Assembly (NCBI RefSeq): GCF_003096635.1
Contig: NZ_QEKV01000012.1
Location: 1-44,648, forward strand
Length of the DNA stretch: 44,648 bases
Reading direction: 5' to 3'
Source of the DNA: Ezakiella coagulans
GTDB taxonomy: Bacteria; Bacillota; Clostridia; Tissierellales; Peptoniphilaceae
Shown: in pieces, positions 16,178-23,854 of the stretch
How positions within the stretch are numbered: the stretch's first letter is position 1
Layout of the letters: each line of letters starts with the position of its first letter
The notes under the pieces: generated by a model
What the model was told of the DNA's origin: nothing
The model's database searches: none
The model's input: the letters and a program-made list of their open reading frames with translations, nothing else
Position numbers and translations under genes: made by a program

Positions 16178-17572
16178 CTAAAGTTTTTCAATTATTTCTC
16201 GGTCGGAGTAATGTACTCGCTCGCCGTTTATAAGTTGATGGGTTTCATCGCCTTTTCCTGCGACGACTATGACATCGCCCGGGTTTGAATCACGATAAGC
16301 GGTTTCAATAGCATTTTTTCTGTCAGCGATAACTTTTGTCGGTATAAGACTGTGAGATGCCATTTCGGATGCGATTTTTTCCGGGTCTTCGTGGTTTGGG
16401 TTGTCAGCGGTGAAGATTGCTTCATTCCCATATTGGTTGATTGCTTCCGGAATTTCGTGTCGTCTTTCAAATGTCCTTTCGCCGACTGTACCGACAACAA
16501 CAATTATACGTTCCTGGTTCCAAGATTTTATTTCAGCCAAAAGATTTAAAAGTGAAAGTTTATTGTGAGCGTAGTCTATAACAAATTTTCTTTCTTTTTT
16601 TTCAATAATTTCCATTCGTCCAGGAATAAAGATGTTCGAAGTTGCAGTTACGAGGTCGTCCATTCTAAAACCGACTTCGTTTAGAGTTGCAATTGAAAGA
16701 GCGAGATTGTGCATGTTGTATTTTCCCATGAGATTCGTCTCGATACTTCTTCCATTTAATTCAAATGAATTTTCACTGACGTTGGTCATTGTAAAGTCTT
16801 TTCCGGTTTCACCGACTGTTATAATTTTATTTTTCATCGGTGCTGTCATTTCAGCAAAGTGTTCATCGTCGCTATTCATGATTACTTTTTTTGATAGCAT
16901 CAGGAATTTTCTTTTCCAGCTCAAGTATTCATCAAAGTCTTTGTGTTCGGTAGGCCCGATGTGATCTGGACTTATATTTGTGAATGCTGTAATCAAAAAC
17001 TTTGTGCCCATGACTCGCCATTGTTTCATAGCTTGTGAGCTCACTTCCATTAGGATATATTCAAGTCCCATGTCGACAGCTTTTCTTAAAAGACTTTGCA
17101 GTGTTATCGGGTCAGGAGTTGTGTTTTTAAGTTCTATGTGTTCAGAGCCGAAGAATGCTCCCGATGTTCCAATTATTCCGCATTTTTTTCCCAGTTTCTC
17201 AAGCATGCTTTTTAAAATAAATGTGCAAGAGGTCTTTCCTTTGGTACCCGTAATGCCGATGATTTTTAGCGATTGTGAGGGATGACCGTAGAATGTTGAC
17301 GCTATAAGTCCGATGGTTTTTCTCGTGTCAGAAACCACAAATTGAACGGCGTCATTCGGAATTCGTACTTCTTCTTCCGTGATAAAAGCACGTGCACCTT
17401 TTTTGTATGCTTCATCGATATATTTTCTACTGTGTGTGTCGACAGCTGTTCCTTTTATGGCGATAAAGAGTGAGCCCTTTTCGATGTCGTTTGTATTTGT
17501 AGTTATTTTATTTATATCAAAATTATATTTTTCATCAATCGGTAATTTTTTAAATAGTTCTTGTAATTTCAT
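16178..17572 (-). CDS. murE: UDP-MurNAc-tripeptide synthetase MurE (non-DAP type)
   Basis: MurE adds the third amino acid to UDP-MurNAc-L-Ala-D-Glu in the cytoplasm. The 464-residue ligase has the ATP loop TGTKGKT at residues 108-114, TTPDP for the UDP-MurNAc part, the carbamylated-lysine region, HNLALSIATLN, and the C-terminal domain. The amino-acid-binding motif is DNPN at 390-393, followed by HEDP. Diaminopimelate enzymes have DNPR, while Lys-type enzymes such as Staphylococcus aureus have DNPA, so L-lysine or L-ornithine is the likely substrate. ATG 17572 follows GGAGGT; an in-frame TTG at 17584 is too early. It has its own divergent promoter. Confidence 0.92.
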   Translation of the reverse strand: MKLQELFKKLPIDEKYNFDINKITTNTNDIEKGSLFIAIKGTAVDTHSRKYIDEAYKKGARAFITEEEVRIPNDAVQFVVSDTRKTIGLIASTFYGHPSQSLKIIGITGTKGKTSCTFILKSMLEKLGKKCGIIGTSGAFFGSEHIELKNTTPDPITLQSLLRKAVDMGLEYILMEVSSQAMKQWRVMGTKFLITAFTNISPDHIGPTEHKDFDEYLSWKRKFLMLSKKVIMNSDDEHFAEMTAPMKNKIITVGETGKDFTMTNVSENSFELNGRSIETNLMGKYNMHNLALSIATLNEVGFRMDDLVTATSNIFIPGRMEIIEKKERKFVIDYAHNKLSLLNLLAEIKSWNQERIIVVVGTVGERTFERRHEIPEAINQYGNEAIFTADNPNHEDPEKIASEMASHSLIPTKVIADRKNAIETAYRDSNPGDVIVVAGKGDETHQLINGERVHYSDREIIEKL

Positions 17573-17605
17573 AATTACCTCCAATCCTGATTTTATTTCA
17601 ATTTA

Positions 17606-17634
17606 ATTATATCTTAAAAGCCGTCTTATGTAAA
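17606..17634 (-). promoter_or_regulatory. murE promoter
   Basis: On the minus strand TTTACA and a perfect TATAAT are separated by 17 bp, about 35 bp before the murE start. Confidence 0.7.
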
Positions 17635-17643
17635 GAAAAAAGC

Positions 17644-17672
17644 TTGAAAGAGAGCGTGTGATATGGTATAGT
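17644..17672 (+). promoter_or_regulatory. Aldolase gene promoter
   Basis: TTGAAA (17644-17649) and TATAGT (17667-17672) are 17 bp apart, about 40 bp before the aldolase ATG. It is back-to-back with the murE promoter. Confidence 0.7.
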
Positions 17673-17712
17673 TTAGATAGGTAAAAATAATGATTTTAAT
17701 TGGAGGTATGTT

Positions 17713-18606
17713 ATGAAAATTGAAATGCTTGAAAAGATAAAAAATGGAAAAGGTTTTATTGCTGCTTTGGACCAAAGCGGTGGATCAACGCCGAAGGCTC
17801 TTTTGAATTACGGTGTTGGTGAAGATGAGTACAAGAATGAAGAAGAAATGTTTGATTTAGTTCATAAGATGAGAACTAGAATTGTAAAATCAAAGGCATT
17901 CACAGGAGACAAGATTGTAGGGGCAATTCTTTTTGAAAAGACGATGAACAGCGAAGTTGACGGCATGCTGACAGCGGATTATCTTTGGGAAAAGAAAAAT
18001 GTTGTGCCATTTCTTAAAATAGATAAGGGCCTTGCAGATGAAAAAGACGGAGTTCGTTTGATGAAAGAAATTCCAAATATCGATGCAAGACTTGAAGATG
18101 CAGTAAAGAAAAATATTTTCGGAACTAAAATGAGATCTGTTATAAATAAACTTTCAAAAGAAGGAATCGAAGAAATTGTTTCGCAACAATTTGATTTTGC
18201 AAAGACAATTGCATCACACGGACTCGTTCCTATCATCGAACCTGAAATCACAATTACTATGGATAATAAAGCTGAAGCGGAAGAAGTTTTACTTGAATCA
18301 CTTTTAAGACATTTGAAAGAATGGGATCAAGAAAAGCCTGTTATGTTTAAGCTTACACTTCCTGAAAAGAAAAATCTCTATCTTCCGCTCTATGATTTTA
18401 AAGCAACTGTTAGAGTTGTTGCACTTTCGGGCGGCTATTCAAGAGAAGAGTCAAACAGAAGACTTGCTGAAAACGACAGAGTAAGTGCAAGCTTCTCAAG
18501 AGCTCTCACAGAAGGTCTAAATGTAAAAATGACAGAAGAAGAATTTGACAGACATTTAGGGGAATCGATTGACAGCATTTATAATGCTTCAGTAAGTTCC
18601 AACTAA
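17713..18606 (+). CDS. Class I fructose-bisphosphate aldolase
   Basis: The enzyme cleaves fructose 1,6-bisphosphate to dihydroxyacetone phosphate and glyceraldehyde 3-phosphate in glycolysis through a lysine Schiff base. The 297-residue protein belongs to the short bacterial class I group. It has AALDQSGGSTPKAL near the N-terminus, VPFLKIDKGL, a VPIIEPEI strand, and the predicted Schiff-base lysine in MFKLTLP (Lys213). GGAGGT precedes ATG 17713. It is a single-gene unit with a good promoter and terminator. Confidence 0.94.
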   Translation: MKIEMLEKIKNGKGFIAALDQSGGSTPKALLNYGVGEDEYKNEEEMFDLVHKMRTRIVKSKAFTGDKIVGAILFEKTMNSEVDGMLTADYLWEKKNVVPFLKIDKGLADEKDGVRLMKEIPNIDARLEDAVKKNIFGTKMRSVINKLSKEGIEEIVSQQFDFAKTIASHGLVPIIEPEITITMDNKAEAEEVLLESLLRHLKEWDQEKPVMFKLTLPEKKNLYLPLYDFKATVRVVALSGGYSREESNRRLAENDRVSASFSRALTEGLNVKMTEEEFDRHLGESIDSIYNASVSSN

Positions 18607-18625
18607 TCTTATTAAAATTGTATTA

Positions 18626-18661
18626 CAAAATCCGTGTATCGATGAAATACACGGATTTTTA
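18626..18661 (+). terminator. Rho-independent terminator of the aldolase gene
   Basis: AAATCCGTGTA and TACACGGATTT form a stem with a nine-base loop, followed by a run of T's. Confidence 0.88.
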
Positions 18662-18699
18662 TGTTATGATATATATAGAACTGACAATGAGGTAAGATT

Positions 18700-20679
18700 A
18701 TGAGAAAAAATTTTTTAACTTTATTTATTGCACTGCTTCTTGCAGTAAACAATTATATATATATTAAAGCAGAAGGATATGGGGACTTTGTAAATCCGGT
18801 CAAGAAAGAAATGACACGTGTAGACAAGGGCGATTATGGGTTTTTGATGGAACATAAGGAAAACGAGATGACCGGGGTGTTTAAAGATAAAAGCTTGGTT
18901 GTTTTGGAAGTTGACGGACTTTTGACAAGTGCAATCGGAAGAAGTTACAACAATATTCAACTCTCTCCATTTATGACTTTGCTTGTCAGCGGTGCAGTTT
19001 ATTTTAATAATTATTTTCTTGGAAGTGCATCGAAGAATCCTGATGATATAACACTTTCAACACTTTACAGTATAATGCCGAACCAAAAATATCCTGGATT
19101 TAAACAAATTTACAACAAAGACATCAAGGGACTTCAAAATTATTTTAAAAATGCAGGTTATACTACAATTGCTCAAAGAAATTTGGAATACGGCGAAGAA
19201 TATGTAAACTATTTGACTTTGGGTTTTGACAAAGTTAACATTAATGAAAAGGGCGGAAATACTGCTGTACTAAAAAGTCTTCAAAAGAAAATCGAAGAGC
19301 CGGGCAAAAAGTTTATCTATGCTGAAACACTTCCTTTTGAAAATCCGATGACGGCTTTTAAGGGCGGGGCCCTTGAAGAGGAGAGAACACTATTTGTTCA
19401 AAAAATTAGAGAACTTGACAACTCGTTGAAAGATTTTATTTCGAATTTTAAAAATAGCTCCAAAGCAAAGGATACAATACTTCTTATAGTTGGTAAAAAT
19501 AATGTATACAACGATTTAGTAAACAAGGAAAAAACGGTTGAAACAGTTTTAACAAAAGAAAAGAAACTTGCCGAGGTAAATTGTCCTCTCATATTTGTAA
19601 ACGGACTTCAAACCAAAAAATATTTGAACACAATAGGCTCTGTTGATATTCTTCCAACGCTTTTGAACATGTTCGGACTTTATGAAAACGTCTATCCGAT
19701 GTTTGGAATGGACGTATTTTCAAAAGAAAAGAAGGACATGGACATGGCAACCGTTCAATATGATATGAACAATAGAATTGCAATTTATAAATCGATTGCA
19801 ATTGACATAAAAAATGCCGACGGTGGACTTAAAATTGATGCATACAATAGAAATGGTCTTGGCTATGTTGACGCAAGTGCATACGAACTTGTCACTAGAA
19901 AAAGCTTCAGAGATTCTGAACTTTCATACGGACTTGTGTTCCTAAACAAGCTAAAAGAACTTGCGGAAAATAAAAAGATCTTAAAACTCGATAACGATAA
20001 AACAATTATGCATGCGGGTGGAGAACTTTGCGGTATGACTTACACAAATATGAAAGAGGCACTCGACAAAAATTATAGTGCAGGAAAAAGATATTTTGAA
20101 ATGGATTTCATGCTGACAAGTGACGGACATCCTGTAAATATTCACTCATGGGAAGGTTTTGTCACGAAGTTCTATGGGGCAAAATATATTGAGGGCGAAA
20201 CGACTTACACGAAAGCTGAATATGACAGCATGAAGTCACGTCATGGTTATACCCAAATGGATATGGAAAAGACTGTCGAATGGTTTAGAAATCATAAGGA
20301 TGCATATCTTATAACTGATGTAAAGACAGAAAATGTGAAAGTGCTTGAAAAAATCTCAAAGCTTGCACCGGATTTGAAAGCAAGAATAATTCCGCAAATT
20401 TATAAATTTGACGAATATGAACCAGTGAAAAAAATGGGATTTGAAAAAATAATATTGACACTTTATATGTCAAACTACACCGCCGATCAACTTGCAGATT
20501 TTGCAACGAGTCATAATCTATATGCAGTCACAATGTCACTCTCAAAATTTGAAAAAGGACTTGGAAACAGACTCATTGAAATAGGTGTCCCGATATTTGT
20601 CCACACAATCAATAGACAAAATCTTGCAAATCAGATATTGGAGATGGGGGCGAGAAGAGTCTATACCGACACCTTGTAG
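18700..20679 (+). CDS. Exported LtaS/sulfatase-like + glycerophosphodiesterase fusion protein
   Basis: This 659-residue protein has a signal peptide (residues 1-25) and two domains. Residues 60-345 resemble the alkaline phosphatase/sulfatase fold of lipoteichoic acid synthase: Glu70 is kept in VLEVDG, but the nucleophile position reads SKNPDD (111-116) instead of GKTSD and the metal site reads GKN (265-267) instead of GDH. That domain is therefore probably inactive. Residues 435-659 are a GDPD domain with HAGGE (His438), EMD (Glu467, Asp469) and His482, so glycerophosphodiester hydrolysis outside the cell is plausible. A role in polyglycerol-phosphate turnover is inferred. GAGGT precedes ATG 18700. 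R1 copy 7 starts three bases after the stop. Confidence 0.78.
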   Translation: MRKNFLTLFIALLLAVNNYIYIKAEGYGDFVNPVKKEMTRVDKGDYGFLMEHKENEMTGVFKDKSLVVLEVDGLLTSAIGRSYNNIQLSPFMTLLVSGAVYFNNYFLGSASKNPDDITLSTLYSIMPNQKYPGFKQIYNKDIKGLQNYFKNAGYTTIAQRNLEYGEEYVNYLTLGFDKVNINEKGGNTAVLKSLQKKIEEPGKKFIYAETLPFENPMTAFKGGALEEERTLFVQKIRELDNSLKDFISNFKNSSKAKDTILLIVGKNNVYNDLVNKEKTVETVLTKEKKLAEVNCPLIFVNGLQTKKYLNTIGSVDILPTLLNMFGLYENVYPMFGMDVFSKEKKDMDMATVQYDMNNRIAIYKSIAIDIKNADGGLKIDAYNRNGLGYVDASAYELVTRKSFRDSELSYGLVFLNKLKELAENKKILKLDNDKTIMHAGGELCGMTYTNMKEALDKNYSAGKRYFEMDFMLTSDGHPVNIHSWEGFVTKFYGAKYIEGETTYTKAEYDSMKSRHGYTQMDMEKTVEWFRNHKDAYLITDVKTENVKVLEKISKLAPDLKARIIPQIYKFDEYEPVKKMGFEKIILTLYMSNYTADQLADFATSHNLYAVTMSLSKFEKGLGNRLIEIGVPIFVHTINRQNLANQILEMGARRVYTDTL

Positions 20680-20682
20680 AAT

Positions 20683-20808
20683 TATTTGCGGTCTATTTTG
20701 CGATAAACGGTTGATTTCGTGTTTTAGTCGTTGCGACGTACTTGCCAGTACGCCTCACTCCTAAATCACTCAATCTAACCGTTTCTCATCAAAATATCCT
20801 CGCAAATT
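20683..20808 (+). repeat. R1 repeat copy 7 (variant B)
   Basis: This full-length single copy directly follows the GDPD fusion gene. It has B-type stems (CGGTTGA with TAACCG) but a GTAC-loop-GTAC centre, a mix that preserves pairing. Confidence 0.9.
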
Positions 20809-20824
20809 GGTGGAACATTAAATA

Positions 20825-20852
20825 CGAATCGGCAAACGCCGGTTCTTTTTTG
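20825..20852 (+). terminator. Rho-independent terminator
   Basis: CGAATCGG and CCGGTTC form a stem with a loop, followed by six T's. It is nearly the same as 14439-14468 and, like that one, lies after repeat elements. Confidence 0.78.
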
Positions 20853-20921
20853 TTATAAAAAATATTATGTTTATATATTTCTTAAAAAACTAATAAATTA
20901 TTGACTGCGGTTTCATTATAC

Positions 20922-20950
20922 TTGAATTCTACTTTATCGTGTGATATAAT
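20922..20950 (+). promoter_or_regulatory. Promoter of the exported thioredoxin-like gene
   Basis: TTGAAT (20922-20927) and a perfect TATAAT (20945-20950) are separated by 17 bp. AAGGAGGT follows just before the start codon. Confidence 0.72.
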
Positions 20951-20982
20951 TAAAATATAATTTTTAAGGAGGTATCTCATAA

Positions 20983-22200
20983 ATGAGAAAATATCTAGCT
21001 ATTGCGCTCGCAATTGTAATGGCACTCACCACGTTTACATATGTGGCGAAAGCAGAAGACGAAGTTTTTGATGGATACAAATTGGGAGAAAATGATTTCC
21101 AATTTGTAGTAGGTGGAAAAGAAGTTCCAGAACTAAAATTAGTCCAAGTTCAATTCTATGACAAATCAGGTGAAAAACCTCAGCTTATAATGTGGAACGT
21201 TATGAAGATTCGCGATCTCGCTGAAGTTTTAAAAGACACAGAAAAGAAATTTGGAATTACTTATGACAAAGAAACTCGTACAGTTACACTTACAACGGGT
21301 GCAGATTATGTTTCAAATGGAACTGAATTAAAAGAATTAGCAGAAAATCCAAAAATTGAAGCACAATCATTCAAATTTATGGTTAACGGTGAAGAAAAAG
21401 AAATCATGGGTGTTGTTATAAACGGCGAAAACTATGTATTGACATCCAAACTTGTTGCTGCACTCGGAAATTTGAGATTCCACGCATATCCTGGAGACAA
21501 ACACATCAACTACATCGATTTTGAACAAACAGACATCGAAGCATTCAACAAAGAAAAATTCGATGAAAGCGTAAAAGCTCACGACTACACAATCGTTTAC
21601 AGCTGGGGCCCTTGGTGCCCATGGTCAAGACGCTCAGTTCCTTTCATGGTTAAACTTAGCGAAAAACTTGCAGCTGAAGGAAAGAATGTTCAAATCTATG
21701 GTGTTGTAAACAAATATAAAGATTATTCAAACAAAGATTTAGCTCATCTCTTCGAAGGAAAAGAAGTTCCTTGGACAGAAGTTGGCGGAACAAAAGAAGG
21801 CTATGAATATTTGAATAAACTTCTTGCACTAGATGAAAATTCAATTTTCTATTTTCCGACAATGTTTATTTTAGACAAAGATGGAAAGAAAGTTGGAAAA
21901 ACATTTGGAGAAATGTGGGACGTTGTAGAAAAAGAATATGCTGAAAAGCACAATATTCCTGATGACGTTGACTTTACGGATGAACAATTCAACGAATACT
22001 ATCCAACGATTTACGATGCATTTATTTCTCAAATAGAACCAAAGGCTGAAGAAAAGAAAGAAGAAGTAAAGGCTGAAGAAAAGAAGGAAGATAAAAAGGA
22101 AGAAAAGAAGGAAGAAAAGAAGGAAGAAAAGAAGGAAGATAAGAAGGAAGAAAAGAAAGACGATAAAAAAGACGAAAAGAAAGAAGACAAAACAAAATAA
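20983..22200 (+). CDS. Exported copper-amine-oxidase-N + thioredoxin-like protein with Lys/Glu tail
   Basis: The 405-residue protein has a clear signal peptide (1-24, cleavage near AKA-ED). Residues about 28-165 resemble the copper amine oxidase N-terminal (stalk) domain common on Firmicutes surface proteins. Residues about 180-320 form a thioredoxin-like domain with a TIVYSWGPWCPWSRRSVP active-site loop. The site is CPWS (Cys212, Ser215), so the resolving cysteine is missing, and Cys212 appears to be the only cysteine. Residues about 348-405 are a near-pure Lys/Glu/Asp repeat tail without an LPxTG signal. It may act in thiol or disulfide exchange at the wall, or as a peroxidase. The strong promoter and ribosome site suggest high expression. 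Confidence 0.75.
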   Translation: MRKYLAIALAIVMALTTFTYVAKAEDEVFDGYKLGENDFQFVVGGKEVPELKLVQVQFYDKSGEKPQLIMWNVMKIRDLAEVLKDTEKKFGITYDKETRTVTLTTGADYVSNGTELKELAENPKIEAQSFKFMVNGEEKEIMGVVINGENYVLTSKLVAALGNLRFHAYPGDKHINYIDFEQTDIEAFNKEKFDESVKAHDYTIVYSWGPWCPWSRRSVPFMVKLSEKLAAEGKNVQIYGVVNKYKDYSNKDLAHLFEGKEVPWTEVGGTKEGYEYLNKLLALDENSIFYFPTMFILDKDGKKVGKTFGEMWDVVEKEYAEKHNIPDDVDFTDEQFNEYYPTIYDAFISQIEPKAEEKKEEVKAEEKKEDKKEEKKEEKKEEKKEDKKEEKKDDKKDEKKEDKTK

Positions 22201-22209
22201 GTAACTTAG

Positions 22210-22236
22210 AACACCGGAAATTCCGGTGTTTTTGTT
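22210..22236 (+). terminator. Rho-independent terminator
   Basis: AACACCGG and CCGGTGTT form a perfect stem with a five-base loop, followed by T's. Confidence 0.88.
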
Positions 22237-22530
22237 TATGAAAAAATAAATTTAAAATGTGCATTCAAAACCCAATATTAATCATTCATTATTAAAAAAT
22301 CTGTTAAGCTAAAATTGGACTTCTATTTAATAATTTATAGTTAAATCTTTTTTGCATTTGTTATATTTTTATATTCTAATATTGAGTTAGATATATCAAT
22401 CGCATGATTATAGGAATGAAAACTTAAAATCAAGTATATTTATAAAAATACCTCTGTAAAATAAAGAGTCGGGATGAATTTTAAATGAATTATACAAAAA
22501 GCTCTTTTTCTTATTTCTTACCACACTTTC
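22237..22530. other. AT-rich intergenic gap with nothing recognised
   Basis: About 290 bp of AT-rich DNA contains no R1-R3 repeat, no open reading frame of note and no clear hairpin. Confidence 0.6.
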
Positions 22531-22560
22531 TTGCAATTTTAATAGTCTCTATGTTATAAT
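22531..22560 (+). promoter_or_regulatory. Promoter of the aldo/keto reductase gene
   Basis: TTGCAA (22531-22536) and TATAAT (22555-22560) are separated by 18 bp, about 45 bp before the start codon. Confidence 0.65.
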
Positions 22561-22605
22561 AAGACTATGTATTTCGGTTGACGAAATATTAGAGGGGGTT
22601 ATTTG

Positions 22606-23739
22606 ATGAAGTATTTTGATATTCAAGGGACTAAGGTCAGTAGGCTCGGCTACGGATGTATGAGGTTTCCAGTTATTGACGGCGACAACAGCAAGATTGA
22701 CGAGGCGAAGGCGGCGGCTCTTTTGAAGAGGGCAATTAATAATGGTGTAAATTACATAGATACTGCGTACAATTATCACGGAAAGATGAGCGAGAGTTTT
22801 GTCGGGAAGTTTGTTGAGGAGAATTCTTTGAGGGATGATGTTCTTTTGACGACTAAGCTTCCGGCGTGGCTTGTCGAGAAGACGGAGGATTTCGAAAGGC
22901 TCATGGAGGAGCAGCTTTCGAATTTGAGGACGGATCATATTGATTTTTATCTTTTACATTCGCTCGATATAAAGACGTTCAGAAAGATTGTGGATTTGGG
23001 CGTTTTTGATTTTATAAAGAAGGCAAAGGCGAGCGGCAAGGTTCGTCATATGGGTTTCAGTTTTCACGATGAGTTCCCGGCCTTCGAAGAGATGGTAAAC
23101 AGTTTTCCGTGGGATTTCTGTCAAATTCAACTCAATTATTTGGATGTGGATTATCAGGCGGGGCAAAAAGGTTATGAGCTCGCGACGAAGCTCGGGATTC
23201 CGGTTGTTATCATGGAGCCGTTAAAGGGTGGACGTCTTTCAAATCCGCCGAAGGAGATCAGAGAGCTTTCGGATGAGTTTAAGCCGCTCACGCCGTCGCA
23301 AGTCGCTTTGAAGTATCCTTTAAATCTTCCGAATGTTATGACTGTTTTGTCGGGCATGAACGCGGAGGAGCAAGTTGATGAAAATATCGAGATGGCGTCG
23401 AGTGTCGAGCCGGATTCGGTGACGGAAAAAGAGAAAGAGTTTTTCTCAAAAGCACGCGAATTTTTCAAGGCGAAAGAGCAAATCGGATGCACCGCGTGCG
23501 AGTATTGTATGCCGTGCACGGTTGAAATCAATATTCCGAAGGTGTTCTCACTTTGGAACAATGCGTTTATTTTTGACGAAGAAGAAAAGTCGAAAAAGGC
23601 ATATGCGGACTATTTAAAAGACGGAAAGACCGCAGCGGACGCATGTATCGCTTGTGGAAAGTGCGAAGGACTCTGTCCGCAAAATCTCGAAATTATTGAG
23701 GGTCTAAAAAAGGCACACGATTTTTTAACTGAAGAGTAG
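22606..23739 (+). CDS. Aldo/keto reductase with C-terminal ferredoxin-type Fe-S region
   Basis: The 377-residue protein joins an aldo/keto reductase barrel (residues 1-270; GYGCMRFP start, NYIDTAYNYHG with the catalytic Tyr, LTTKLP with Lys, and a LHS-DFYLLHS segment) to a C-terminal iron-sulfur region. The cysteines are C295/298/301/304 (CTACEYCMPC) and C347/350/353/357 followed by Pro (CIACGKCEGLCP), enough for 4Fe-4S clusters. This family is common in anaerobes and probably passes electrons between ferredoxin-like carriers and a carbonyl or quinone substrate, which is not known. ATG 22606 has AGAGGGGG seven bases upstream. The gene is richer in G and C at third positions than the genes to its left, as is the next gene. 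Confidence 0.88.
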   Translation: MKYFDIQGTKVSRLGYGCMRFPVIDGDNSKIDEAKAAALLKRAINNGVNYIDTAYNYHGKMSESFVGKFVEENSLRDDVLLTTKLPAWLVEKTEDFERLMEEQLSNLRTDHIDFYLLHSLDIKTFRKIVDLGVFDFIKKAKASGKVRHMGFSFHDEFPAFEEMVNSFPWDFCQIQLNYLDVDYQAGQKGYELATKLGIPVVIMEPLKGGRLSNPPKEIRELSDEFKPLTPSQVALKYPLNLPNVMTVLSGMNAEEQVDENIEMASSVEPDSVTEKEKEFFSKAREFFKAKEQIGCTACEYCMPCTVEINIPKVFSLWNNAFIFDEEEKSKKAYADYLKDGKTAADACIACGKCEGLCPQNLEIIEGLKKAHDFLTEE

Positions 23740-23854
23740 ATTTTTGAAGAAGTGTTCGATGAATGCTTCTTTTTTATATGTATCATTGAATTTTATAATA
23801 ACAATATGATACAATATTATAAAGGAGGGGCGTGTTAAACGCCTTGATGAACTT

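Noticed and set aside
16055-16288. An Arg-rich plus-strand reading frame starting in the R3 repeat
   Set aside because: It covers the repeat, the terminator and the end of murE in antisense, so it is most likely chance.
22022-22200. The Lys/Glu tail as a frameshift or sequencing artefact
   Set aside because: The frame stays open to a normal stop followed by a proper terminator, and purine-rich codons simply alternate for Lys and Glu.
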